Source of the DNA: Melampsora larici-populina 98AG31
Lineage: Eukaryota > Basidiomycota > Pucciniomycetes > Pucciniales > Melampsoraceae
Assembly (NCBI RefSeq): GCF_000204055.1
Contig: NW_006768772.1
Span: forward strand, 1,574,287-1,638,286
DNA: 64,000 bases
Direction: 5' to 3'
Shown here: positions 1-11,108 of the stretch, piece after piece
How positions within the stretch are numbered: the stretch's first letter is position 1
Layout of the letters: every line of letters begins with the position of its first letter
The notes under the pieces: generated by a model
The model's input: the letters and a program-made list of their open reading frames with translations, nothing else
Told to the model about the DNA's origin: nothing
Database searches by the model: none
Position numbers and translations under genes: made by a program

Positions 1-908
1 CCAAATGCATAGAAAAAATCTTGAATCTTGACACTTTTTACTACCAAAATTGACAACAGAAATCCATAAGTTAACCCATCAAAATGCATGCCAAAGTTCT
101 TTCACCCAAATTATGCAATTGCACAAGCCTGACTGTAATATGTATATGACATTACAAAATCCAAGTTTTGTTTAGAAAAATCTTATACGTACTTGGTACT
201 GGCAGCCAAAGAAAAAAACTCCATAAAGTCTTATTTAAAGGGATTATGTATGTATGGGATTGATAAATTTTTGTCTGTTAGACTCCTGTACATATATTAC
301 GAGGTATTGGGTGGCCCGCCACCCATAGGTATCAAGTTGAGGCAATCGGTACCAGTACGGGCAAACACTACTGTGACTCATTAACTCGGATTACAATTCA
401 TCAACTCGTATTACAATTCACCCAATGATCTGACAACACTACTACATCTACTTAGCCAGCTACAACCAAATTCAACATTATCTGTTATCATCACTCGTAT
501 ATTATAGTCAAGTTTAAAAGGCCCTTTATAACCATATACAAATCTACAAGAAAAAGAAATTAACTTTTCCTACTGAAAGCTTTTTTTCTTTTTTTTCTTA
601 TTTTCAATTTCTCATCATCTTAATGATTTTGATTCTCTAAATATATCTTTTGTATCTTATGTATAAAATTCAATCTAAAAAACCTCACCAAATTCAAAAA
701 CCAATAATCAAATCTTGATATATAATCCACCAAAATAAAACCCAAAATAGAACCCCCAAAAACCAAAAAAAAACCAAACCCCAAACCTTGAATTCATTCA
801 CCTAAAAAGGTGTCCCAAATTTTTTATGTTTACAGTAAATTTTACAGTCTCACAAAAGTTGTCATACTGTAAAACTACCATAAAAAACCTGCCACTTGAA
901 ACCCCCTA
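1..908. other. AT-rich non-coding flank
   Basis: No convincing coding exon is seen on either strand. The stretch is AT-rich with A- and T-runs, typical of intergenic DNA in this window. A 63-codon open frame near 193 has no recognisable domain and no supporting splice structure, so it is not called. Confidence 0.5.
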
Positions 909-916
909 TTGTATAG

Positions 917-1309
917 TAGGGATTGGGCAAGGTTAAATTTTGTAAAACTGAATTTAGCTGCAACTCCAACAAAGGGCCTGGCAGATCCACCGCAAATCTA
1001 GACTACTTATATCTGCATATGTATAAACAGACAAGGTTTTCAAATGGAGATGACCTGAAAATGTGTCAGATCAAAGGAGATCACGTGTCTTGAGGACGGG
1101 TGAGTGGAACACACAATAACAATTTTTGGATCATATCACAAGCAAAAAAAATGTTAATTGCAGGACTTGTGGATAGTTGTCCGTTTGATTGTATTGAAAA
1201 TTATCTCTCTTGATCAATTTGGAAGTAGTTGTCCAGTTTTATTGAATTGGAGATACATGAAAATACTCTAAAATATGATTTTACAAAAATTCACTTTGCC
1301 CAATCCCTA
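917..1309. mobile_element. MITE-like inverted-repeat element
   Basis: The two ends are inverted copies over about 31 bp, each beginning TAGGGATTGGGCAA and running into a TTTTGTAAAA stretch (917-947 and the reverse complement of 1279-1309). The size of about 393 bp and lack of coding sequence fit a non-autonomous DNA transposon. The TAGGG terminus resembles hAT-type ends elsewhere in the window, but I could not find a clean target-site duplication, so the superfamily is open. Confidence 0.5.
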
Positions 1310-2492
1310 GTAAGAGCATCTCCAATGCTCCCCAATCTGAATGACTAAAGGTTATGTTTCTGTCAGAAACGTAACTTGTATTGAAGTTTTTCAGAAAAAC
1401 ATCATCCAACGCCAAGGTTGAGTTTCCACATGGAACCTCCCGTGTGAACTTGGTTTTTGGGAAATGACACACTCCCATGCTCAGGTCAGCAAATTTGCTG
1501 ACCTGGCCAAATATTCTGAATCCCAGTATCCCAACGACTATTGGGCCAAAAATGAAAAAATTGATACATCCGTGGACTACCTTTCTCTTTCTTTGCGTGA
1601 AGTGAGCGCAATTGATCACATGTATTGTGTGGAACACAATAGGTGTGATCAACCAGTTACGTAGATGAAGACATATGGTGACGGGGGTTCAACCTCAAAT
1701 GAACCCTATGGGGGGTTGAGAAAGAAGCTCAGTTGTCCGTTGCAGGGCGCTGTCACCTGAAAAAAATTACAGCTGTCCAGCTGAGGGTAGGGCTATGACT
1801 CGGCAACGGGGCGGCAGAGCCGGCTCCGGGGCCGAGCCGGGCTCTGCCACGGCCCTGGGGGTCTCCAGAAAACTACCGGGCAGGACAGGGCCAGCTCTGG
1901 GCCGAGCCGGCCATTTTGGAGCTGTTTTTGGAGCTTGGAAGGTCCGCTCGATAACATGAATTAATCAAGCTTACAACCACCTATAAGCCTAGAACAAGAA
2001 AACAAACTAACAAAAACAAACGAGTGAAAACATAAGAAAAAGAAAAAAACAAATGAGTGTGAGAAATAATGAGTGTATAGAAAGTAGATTAGAATGAAAA
2101 CAAGATAATAGATCTACTTGGATAAAACAATATCCCAAGACTTGAGACAGATCTGTGCCTCAAAGTTTTGATTAGTCATAGAAGATCGATAATCAGACAT
2201 AACCCTAGAACCGGCAGAAAAGATTCGTTCGGAAGGGCCACCTGAAGCAGGAATGGCAAGCATATACTTAGCCATCCGAGCAAGGACTGGCCAATTTGAT
2301 TGGTTTGTTCTCCAAAACACTAAGATATCAGTACGCTCATCCACAAGTGGGGCAAGAAGGTACTCCTTCACTTCGTCTTCAAGTTGAATAAACTTGCGTC
2401 GTTTGATGAAGTGATTTGGTCGGTCATCATCGTCATTGAGCACAGGTTCCGGGTCCACAATCTCAATCTCAGGATCTTGAGGGATTTTAAAT

Positions 2493-2805
2493 GGGGTGGG
2501 AGATTTTTACACCGTACACTTTACACCGGATTATCCGGTGTAAAAGGAGTCAGTGTAAAAATATAATTTACACACCGTAGTTTATATTTTTACACCTATT
2601 CATTTTTTTTCATGTCGGTGCAAAAAAACAGGTGTAAAATATCAGGTGTAAAATTCTGTGAATGGCACGTGATTTGCATTTTTACACTGGGTGTTTTACA
2701 CCGGGTGTGTCGGTGTAAAATATTCATGTGTAAAAGTACATATTAGGGGGGGTACCGTGGTTTTTACACCGGGTCGGTTTACACCGGTTACTTCGGTGTA
2801 AAACC
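2493..2805. repeat. Left TIR and subterminal palindrome array of the Mutator element
   Basis: TTTACACC or ACACCG and its complement CGGTGTAAA recur throughout. Several pairs form palindromes, for example TTTACACCGG-ATTAT-CCGGTGTAAA near 2519-2544 and the TTTTACACCGGGTG...CGGTGTAAA pairs around 2690-2800. The outer 110 bp match the right end in inverted orientation. Such clusters are plausible transposase binding sites; that role is inferred. Confidence 0.75.
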
Positions 2806-2917
2806 CCCAATGCAATATTACCACTTTACCCCCTCAACCTTCATTTTTACACCGCCTATTTACACCGACATCGCATTGCCCTCTTTCCTCCTATTCATAA
2901 GGTTCCACCGATATCAG

Positions 2918-5900
2918 ATGTCCCATACCTGGATAGTGAAGAACATGCCACCTTATCAATGGGTATCTCTGAGCTTGAATCCCCCATATTCGGCGAAATA
3001 TCCATGCCTTCCTCCTCGATCCTTGATGGATATCCCCCTTTCCAGCTTTAAAGGATTGTACTCGTCAGAAGATCGAGCTCTGATGTTATCAGATTTATCG
3101 CATTGGTTCCCAATTTCATCATTATCACCCCAATCGACACTTCTCAACGAGGCCCTAACGTCGAAATTCCATAATAGAATGGGTCAACAGGGTTCACATC
3201 CAGCTGGAGTGTACCCTGACGATGAAGACCCATTCGAGATGCATTCCGTCCCTTCAACTATGACTTCCTGTCCATCCGATAGTAAGGACGAACGGTCCTT
3301 AATCCCCAATCGACGTACACAAGATTTGGATTATATCGAAAGCAAAGATATCCTCATTACCCGCGTTGCCAACCATCTGCTCCAGCTGTCACCTACAAAG
3401 TCATCAGTGTCTGATCTCATCACTATGACCGATACTGAGCGTAGTTCAACGGAGACGCCAGAAAGCCCGAAGCTTAAAAAGTCCAAAAAGAAGAAACATC
3501 AACAAAAAACCACTGAATCTCCTTCTCAACATACCAGATCAAAGCACGAGCGGGATCGCACGCGAAAGCACCAGCACCAAGCAAACGCAGATACCGACAC
3601 CGAGATCCCACCTCGCTCGAAAAAACAAAAAACCAAAAAAAACAAGGCCAAAAAGGCAAAGAAGACACATGTCTCTGAATCAGATCATAGATCCCAATCA
3701 GATTGTGGTAGTGCAAATCCCGGACAATCTCAACTTCAACTTCAACTACCCACCAATATATCCAGCTTTACCGATTTCATCGACCACGGTTGTGAACTCG
3801 ACGAGCAAATGTATCCCGTCTATCCAAACGGAAATACCGTGTTTGTCAAAGCCCCCAATAGACCAGTAACCAACTTTGGTTTTATTGGTTGGACGCATAC
3901 CATGAAGACGGACAACTCCCATAAAGACTGGAAAATCTTAAGATTTAAGTGTCTGGGTGTAATTCTTTGTTCGGTTTCAACATGCCCCCTAACTGGATCA
4001 CCTCCAACAGGCCGCCACATGATCTCTGAGCTGATAGAGCGGTTAGTAAGGACTTCTTCTGCGAGATAGTCTCAATGTTTTTACTAATATAATGTTCTAT
4101 CCACAGCGGCGACGTGTGTCCCATCAGTGGGTGTGACGGCATTCAGGTTCACATTCCATGCAATGGCCGATGTCGAATTGACGAACACAAACCATCCAAT
4201 TGGCGCCTACTACGACATCAAGGGCAGCATGATCACGTCTGGCCTTCGGCTAAAAAGGCGCCCCCGTTGGCGAAGCAAAAGTTGAAAGAGATCATCATTA
4301 ACGACCCCACCACTGGGCCTTTATCATTGAAGGTATGCATAATCTTCTGTGATGATTCCTTTCTGATTTCGTATTACAAAGAAGTTAATGACTGGCTTAT
4401 TATGTGGTACCAGGTTGGGCGAGCCCATGTAGGGACTGCTCCTATACGTACCGTATCTGACATTCATCCGTCGTTTGACCATGTCGACCGCCTGGGTAAT
4501 TTGCGTCGTGCATTCCTGGTTCAAGAAGGTCTGATGCCGGACTCACAAGATAAGGAGGCCGGTGACAAGTGGCTCATGCAATTTATATATTGGTCCACGT
4601 AAGTAATTGGCACTTTGACTTACTTTTCCAGAATGGTTTGCTGACAATTTTGCGTCAAATCTCATTCCAGTCAAGGAATGAGAATTGTGTCGGCGTCTTT
4701 CAAAGTCGAAGACATTCATTTGACTTTCCAAAGTAACTGGATGGCACAAATTCTTGTCAATGAAGAGGACGGAATAGCTTACGAGGGAGGCCTTTTATCC
4801 GACGTTACCTACCGCTTTTTCGAAAACGGATACCTGTTGACAACTTCTATGTATCTAGAAAAGTTAGAAAGATGGGTTCCCATCCTTCTCTCGTGGATCA
4901 ACGGACTTAGTCAGCATCATTACAAAGCACACTTCAAGACCCTCTTTGTCCAGATCGAACAAACATCAATGTCTGACGAACAGAAGAGTAGACTCACTGA
5001 ACAAATCGTCGACTTTTCACTTGCACAGAAGTCTGGATTTATCGAAGCCTACATGGATGTGTTCAATGTCTCTCGAGAAGTTGCCCTTTCGAAGTTACAC
5101 GGCTGCGAACAGCACTTTGGCCAGGCTATTACTCGACTCAGGAAAAATAGATCCATTGTCCCGTGGCAGGACGAGGTAAGTCACGTTATAATGCATCTCC
5201 CTTCACGTGTAACTCCCCACTAACCCTATCTTTGCGCTTTTAGAAAAGCTGGGTGGCAAAATGCAATGCCTTGATGGAGCCGGACAGCCCTGGAAACACC
5301 CTGGATGACAAATTCGTCGTATTATCCCGGGCATTTCCTCGTGCCAAGAGGTGGCTAGACTGGTGGCGCACCTCGGACATCCAGGCCATGCTCTTCCCTG
5401 CCAGGAAGCGCATGCCTCTGGATGATCCACCTTTGGACAACGAAACGGGCGAAGAAACTGGCGATGTGTCAAGGAAACGCAAAAAGCGAGGCCGGGATGA
5501 TGGTTTACCTTCGACCACCAACGGCCAAGAATCCATGCACAGGATCTACTACCTACTTTGGTACACATAAGGTTACATAATGACACATTACAAAGCCTTT
5601 CTAACATTAACTTCCATCGCCAGCCCTGGGAAATGTAACATTATTGGCGGTATTATTCAACTTTTAGCTTTTGTCCAAAGCTTGGAAAGAGATCACCAAA
5701 ACCTCAACCGAGGTATCTCTGTCGCGTATGGCTCTTCCCAGAAGAACTGGGAGGGCCTAGTCAAAGGAATGCAAATGTCCAAACCGACGAAACAAAAGTT
5801 CATCGCAAACGACGGCCGCCCTCCCGATACCACCGACGAACTTTTGGGAAATGTGTCAAAGAAGTCGAAAAGAGGACCAGGAAGACCCAAAGGCTCTCAG

Positions 5901-7508
5901 AATGTCATGCGCCAGCCTTTGACTACGTATCAGTCATACAAAAAAGGTACGAAGCAAGGCTCTCGCAATCGTTGTTGGCAGTCTTCGACGCTCGAGTGCC
6001 TATACACGCTTTTTGGACCCCTTTGGAGCCGACACGCTACAGTCAACGGGACTCAAGTTATTCATATCATCTATACCCACTTCACCAAACGTTCGACCCT
6101 TCAACTACAGGGTAAACCAATCCTTGGGCACCTATCTACTTATCAGAATTTGATACACACCGCCCTGCAAGGCCTTGGCACCTTTCCTGTCGACGGTTTT
6201 GCCTCTGCAGATGCGGTCATGGAAATATTACTTCGACCAGGTCGTAACTCAATTGGACCAATGTTTGAATTACCCATACTCAAAACCTCGAGATGCACGG
6301 CGAACATCAACCACAGCTCCAGCACGTTGACTTCAAGAGCCATTCTACAGGTTTTCCCCTATACTTTTACCGAAGCTGGACTGTCTTACGCACAGTTGGG
6401 TCTATTGTTGGAACGATGGGTGTCTGAAGGACTGTCCTCCAGCGACTGTGTATGCCAACGGTGTCACCCAGACGAAGAAGGTGACAGTGTTGGCGACGAC
6501 GTTGTCGTATGTGAACCACGGCGCAATAACGTCGAAGGCTGTGCGATGATCAAAGAGACAATCAAAATTCATCTCGTGGACATTAAATCAGCACCAATTC
6601 ATCTTTACTTCACTTTAGAAGGTGTCATGAATATGCCGGAGGGCGATGAGCGCGACGCGTATCAGGGCGAAACTAACTGGCCAGCACGGATCAAGATTGG
6701 CGAAGTTGATTATTACATGATGACCCGTGGCTTTTGGGGTGCTTTTCATTTCTGGTGCAAGGTAGTGCGGTCAGTGGAAGGAGTATTAGGTGTTTGGCAT
6801 TATGACGAGGCTGAAAACCAAGGAATTGCTCGACTTCTGGACCGGGACATGACCAGCATCGGTGGTTGTCAACCGCACACCAGCTGGTGTGCTATTCGCG
6901 CATCCCTTTTGAACAAGAACGCCGTCACATTGCTGAAATCATACGAGGTCTGATGAAAGAATTTCCCCAACACCATCATTCCATCCCATTCTCGATGCTG
7001 TTGCCAGACTTTCCGGTAGGAGGTGGGTTGCCATCTGCCGAAGTCATCGCTCAGGACCTCACAGTGGCCACTGTAGTATCCGCGACATCAAATCCAATTG
7101 ACCTCGCTGAGGATGATCAAGCTTGGGACAAATTGGCCTCCCTTCCGGACAACGAATGCCTGGAGGAATTATTGATACCGAAAAGCCCGATAATACCACC
7201 TACCAATCCCTTGAAAATCAAGGTGAGAATGGCGGCGCACTCATCCCAACCTCCGGTACCTATTGAACTTCCTAATCATCTCGCGGTCACCACCGAAGAG
7301 AACCTAATTCCTGGTAGGTCCAAACAATTTCTCTAGTTTGTATAATTACTGACACCTTTTTTGCTTCTTCGCCTGGTCTGCTGTCTTACCCTTGACAGTT
7401 AAAAGGAACCCTCGACGTTCGAAAAAACCTGTTCAGGATGATATACCTGTGATACCTGAAACTGTAAAACCGGTCAAAGGCGTCCGAAAACGTGTACCTA
7501 AACGTTGA
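2918..7508 (+). CDS. MULE transposase with GCM-like zinc finger and USP-like peptidase
   Basis: This multi-exon gene can be read through GT..AG introns: exons about 2918-4049, 4107-4332, 4414-4598, 4671-5175, 5244-5560, 5624 to about 6949, then a C-terminal part to 7313 and 7399-7508. The N-terminus has a Lys-rich nuclear-signal-like tract (about 3470-3670). Next is a Cys/His region like GCM/WRKY-type fingers (KCLGVILC, VCPISGC, PCNGRC, HQGQHDH). The MULE core follows: candidate Asp at 4801 (SDVTY) and 5011 (VDFSLAQ), the CxxH motif (5104-5115) and Glu at 5529 (NGQES). After an AT-hook-like RGPGRPKG comes a peptidase-like domain with a Cys box (NRCW, Cys at 5973), His at 6747 and Asp at 6804 (GVWHYDE). 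The start is uncertain: an in-frame ATG lies at 2810, and 2918 is preferred because it lies clear of the TIR repeats. The splice near 6950-7010 is the weakest point. Confidence 0.8.
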
Positions 7509-7804
7509 TGTTGATCTTAATTTCCTTTTTTTTTGGGTTGGTGAAGGAGGGGATTGGTGAACTGGTTTCTTCGTTGGAAACTTGGTTTACACGGTGGCTG
7601 TGTTTGTCTTTAAGTTTTTCCTCTCATTGTTATATGTATTTGATTTGATTTGGTAATCATGGTCACTATTTTGATTTTCTCTCATTGTTATAATTGTAAT
7701 AATAAAACATGGTCACTTTTTCTATTTTGTCTCATTGTTATCATTGTAATAATAACGTATGGTCATTGGTCGCGTATCCAGATCTCATGATCTAGCATGA
7801 GAGA

Positions 7805-8192
7805 ACCCGGTGTAAAATGCCTGCAGGATCCAATGTAAAATTGGAATTTACCTGTGGCTTTTTACACTTTTACACTGTGCATTTTACACCGGGATATTCG
7901 GTGTAAAAGGGTTTTGTGTAAAAGTCAGTTTGTGAGGTGTGAAATGCAATTTTACACCGGATAATTTACACCGAATGTGTCGGTGTAAATGTACACTGTG
8001 TAAAATTGCAATTCAGCCGTTCTTGTCAGGATTTTACACCTTTGTCTTTACACCGTTTTTTTCACACCGGCGTAGAAAAAAATTTTACGGTGTAAAATTA
8101 TAAATTACGGTGTGTAATTTGTATTTTTACACTGACTCAATTTACACCGAATAATCCGGTGTAAAGGGCACAGTGTAAAAATGCACCTCCCC
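7805..8192. repeat. Right TIR and subterminal palindrome array of the Mutator element
   Basis: This mirrors the left end, with repeated TTTACACCG and CGGTGTAAA units in palindromic pairs around 7880-7912, 7955-8000 and 8140-8167. The last 110 bp are the inverted counterpart of 2493-2600. It begins about 300 bp after the transposase stop codon. The intervening 7509-7800 is AT-rich, with ATGGTCACT and CTCATTGTTAT motifs repeated two to four times. Confidence 0.75.
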
Positions 8193-10645
8193 ATTTTAAA
8201 TTTACGCGCTTCCTCGGTAAAGTAATGTATGAGTTCATCTTGGCCAAATCCGAGTTCTTCTAAAGTAAAAGCAGTGACAGCAGTGAGCTTTCGGCGAGGG
8301 TCGATAATTGGTGAACATATGTAAACAGGCTTCTTCAAAGCTAATGTGGCATATCGGACTATTTTCTTGACCATAGGACGAATTGCTGCCTTCAAGTTGA
8401 TACAATCAGATGAGACCCAAGCCTATGTAAAAGGATGGGTTAGAAATTGTGTAAATATGAACAAGTTAATATGGAAAGAAATACTTACTTTTTCAAGTTT
8501 TTCAACCAGCCATTGATAGTCGGGCATTGCTTGTGAGAAGGTGGGATAGCCCTCAGCTTCGATGTCCTTGATCACAACAGCGAGAGGTCGGAGAAACTTG
8601 ACTAAGGAGCCGACCAAGATCCATTCGTCTTCGGTCAGGAGATAAGGCTCCAACGATTCATTGATGTTACAATAGTACTGAAGAACCTTCTTGAGTTCAA
8701 AGAAACGCTCGAGAGAGTAAAACGTTGAGGACCATCGAGTTGAAACCTCGTGGATGAGTCCGACCTTTCTAGTCTGTGATGAAGAGGCAATACATTGATC
8801 AAGGGCCTGTTTGAGCTGAGTACTCAATCGGACTCGTTTATGAAAACCGCGAATTCGAGTGAGAATTGAATGGACTTCGAGATGAGGAGTAGGTTCGATG
8901 AGAGAGTTAGTACCATCAGGAAGATCATTTCCTGGGTCTTGAGGTAGCTCAGGATCCAAAGCACTAAGGGGATCAGGCGGGGTCTTGCTGTCGAAAATAG
9001 AGACTCCAGCTTTGGCGACGAGATTGATAACGTGGGCAACACACCCATGGAGGTTCTTCTCAGGATCGAAATGAGGTATAAGTTTCTTGAGCTCGCGTCC
9101 CATGGTGAGATTGTTGGAAGCATTGTCGGCAGTGATGCAGTAAAGTTTGTTGGTGATTCCAAATTGATCCAAGGTGTGCTTCAGGAGAGAAGCCATGTTT
9201 TTACCGGTATGAGATCCATCAATTTCCTTCAAAGCTAAAACAACAGATTTCATTTCAAAATTATCGCTCAACCAGTGCGCTGTGATTCCGAGCATTGGTA
9301 CACTGCTGGGTGAAGTCCAGGCATCGCAAGTGATGCTGATGAATTCTAACTCAGAGAAAAGACTAGTTAACCAATTACGAGCGAGACGGAATTCAGCAAT
9401 GATGCCATCATTGATGGCGGTTTGTTTTGACAGGATAGGCGCAACAGCTGGGTTAATCCAGGATACAAGGTCGCGGAACTCCGGGGCGTCCACTAGCGAT
9501 AATGGGAGCTCTCGATTGACGAGAAGACGGATCACGGCGTTGGTGAGGTTTTTCCTGTTGAGCGGTCCAAACTAAAAGAGGTGACCTTGATCAGTCAAAG
9601 TCACAAAGAGGAAATGTGAAAAGATGAGAAAAAAGTTGAGAAAAAAGATGAAACTGGGAAAAAAAGTAAAAACTTACGTTGGAATACTTCCCAGTTGCAG
9701 AGAAGGATGTGAGAGTCTGTTGGGATGTGTCGATTGGAGGTTTGATGTGGTGAGAACGGGATAGGTGGCGGGCCATCAATCTGGTACTTGAGGTCTTCAA
9801 ATCGACAGCGATTTCCTCTTCACACACAACCACAGGCGCCTCTAAGTCTGAAGGCTTGTCGATAAAGCCTTTGTTGGCACGGCAGATGTTCTTGACGCTT
9901 TTGTCGGGGAAGGTTACTGTTGAAAAATACTGCCAAACCCACGAAGTTCGGTTGGTGGCAGTATTTTCTGATCCAGCTGCACTAGCCGCAGCCGAGACTG
10001 AGTCGGATGGTGTGATGGATGTTGTGCTGGAGGTGGTTGACATATTGGAGTTCGGATCGGTGACGTTGCGGCGAAGACTTCGGCGTGACATTGCGATGGA
10101 AGGTATTCAAACAGGGTATGGGTGAAAGGGTGCTGGCAAATGGGTTCGGGGCGGTACAAGGGTATGCGGTAAAAGGGCAGAAAGAGCTTCAAGACGCCTT
10201 TCACCCTTTGTTTTACAGGATTTTTCTCGGCGGCACCGGCCCCGAGTGGCTCTGACACAGAGCTTTTGTCAGTATCATCAGGTTAGGGTTACGGCCCTGG
10301 GTTCGGCAATGGCCTGCCTCTGGAAACCCTCGGGCATACTCGGGCGGGCAGGGCCAGAGCCGAGTCATAGCCCTAGCTGAGGGAAATACTGAGCTGTACA
10401 TGTATTCAGATTCAGCCACATTGGAGATGCTCTAATACTCAAACCCAATTCACTTACTTCTGTTCATCTTCATTAAACCATACTCCTTACTCCTTAATTA
10501 GGACCCTGGAAAGCCCCTATGGAACCATCTGACAAAAAATGTATCAATCGGGGGTCAAGATGTTGGCTGAGGTACCGACAAAATGTGTATCAATTGGCAA
10601 ATTTTCAAAAAAACGCATAAAAACATACCAACGGAAAATAGCAAT

Positions 10646-11007
10646 TAGGGCTGCAAACCGGCCCTGGTAATGCCTGAAGGCCTTCCAAAATCAATCAGGG
10701 CCAGGCAGGGCACTCCCTGAGTCTGAAGCCTCAGGGCCAGGCAGGGCCAGGGGCTGTTTTTAGCCACAAAAACCACTAAAGAGAGTCATTATTTCATTCA
10801 AAGAAATTGTAAAAGAGTGACTTACCGTGGGATTTTTCGGAGGAAAATGATATGCGGCCCCAGTGCCCAACCCGCCCAAGGACCCCTCAGGGTGCGCTTG
10901 TGATCATCAGCACGTTAGGTTTGGCGGCCCCGGGCGCGTACTGTGAGCGCTCTGAGATGGCTCGGACAGAGTCGGCCAGGCGGGGCCGGGTCCGGGTCAC
11001 AGCCCTA
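10646..11007. mobile_element. Non-autonomous hAT MITE (362 bp)
   Basis: It starts TAGGGCTGCAAACCGGCC and ends with the complement of TAGGGCTGTGACCCGG. A perfect 8-bp duplication ATAGCAAT flanks it (10638-10645, 11008-11015). The GC-rich ends with repeated GGGCCAGGCAGGGC match the subterminal style of the two full-length hATs nearby, so it is probably a deletion derivative mobilised by that family. It has no coding sequence. Confidence 0.85.
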
Positions 11008-11108
11008 ATAGCAATACAGCAATACAGGTACCAATTCTGTATCAAATGGCAGGTCACGGAGGTGAAACCTTGAAAAACAGCATGTTACCAGTGGAAAAGG
11101 GTCAAAAC

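Larger units (their letters stand above)
2493..8192 (+). mobile_element. Mutator-like element with GCM-like finger and USP-like protease gene
   Basis: Inverted termini of about 110 bp begin GGGGTGG at 2493 and GGGGAGG at the reverse complement of 8192. They share the order T-run/ACACC, palindromic CACCGGATTATCCGGTG-type block, GAGTCAGTGTAAAAATA, and ACACACCGTA. The flanking 9-bp ATTTTAAAT at 2484-2492 and 8193-8201 is the size expected for Mutator elements. Length is 5,700 bp. One multi-exon plus-strand gene (about 2918-7508) fills the interior and encodes the transposase. The palindrome-rich subterminal regions are listed separately. Confidence 0.92.
2114..10091 (-). pseudogene. hAT transposase, interrupted by a Mutator element
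   Basis: Exon 1 (10091-9678) encodes a Ser/Thr-rich start and a BED-type zinc-finger region (WVWQYFST, then NIC and ARHLSRSHH). Exon 2 (9571-8489) holds the RNase H-like core with ITCDAWTS, ITADNASNN and LHGCVAHVINLV. Exon 3 (8422 to about 8193) reaches EEARKFK, where the Mutator element intervenes. The gene resumes at 2492 with IPQDPEIEIV and ends at 2114 after the hAT dimerisation motif (ASGGPSERIFSAGSRVMS). Frame and sense are kept across the 9-bp duplication, and no other stop or frameshift was seen, so the insertion appears to be the only lesion. The decayed copy at 11.6-13.8 kb has homologous sequence running straight through the break point. Confidence 0.88.
1788..10375 (-). mobile_element. 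hAT transposon (copy 1) carrying a Mutator insertion
   Basis: Terminal inverted repeats start TAGGGCTATGACTCGGC (1788 and the reverse complement of 10375). They are flanked by a perfect 8-bp duplication GCTGAGGG at 1780-1787 and 10376-10383, the hallmark of hAT insertion. GC-rich subterminal regions follow each end. Without the 5.7-kb Mutator-like insertion and one copy of its 9-bp duplication the element would be about 2.88 kb, normal for an autonomous hAT. Its single transposase gene reads on the minus strand. Confidence 0.9.
1314..10432. mobile_element. Harbinger-type MITE, split by a hAT insertion
   Basis: Terminal inverted repeats start GAGCATCTCCAATG at 1314 and at the reverse complement of 10432. 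Both continue into a CTGAATCTGAAT-like block. The 3-bp TAA at 1311-1313 and 10433-10435 is the target duplication expected of PIF/Harbinger elements (TWA). Only about 523 bp belong to this element (1314-1787 plus 10384-10432); the rest is the hAT insertion at 1788-10375. It has no coding sequence of its own. The same 13-base terminus begins the Harbinger element at 63425, whose transposase family could have mobilised it. Confidence 0.75.

Noticed and set aside
193..384. 63-codon plus-strand frame at the left edge
   Set aside because: AT-rich, no domain, no splice or promoter support.
917..1309. 8-bp duplication around the TAGGG inverted-repeat element
   Set aside because: The left and right flanking octamers differ, even after allowing for the later Harbinger MITE insertion at 1314.
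2493..8192. Assignment of the large element to the KDZ (Kyakuja-Dileera-Zisupton) group
   Set aside because: The 9-bp duplication, SDVTY and CxxH motifs and NGQES box fit a Mutator-like transposase better.
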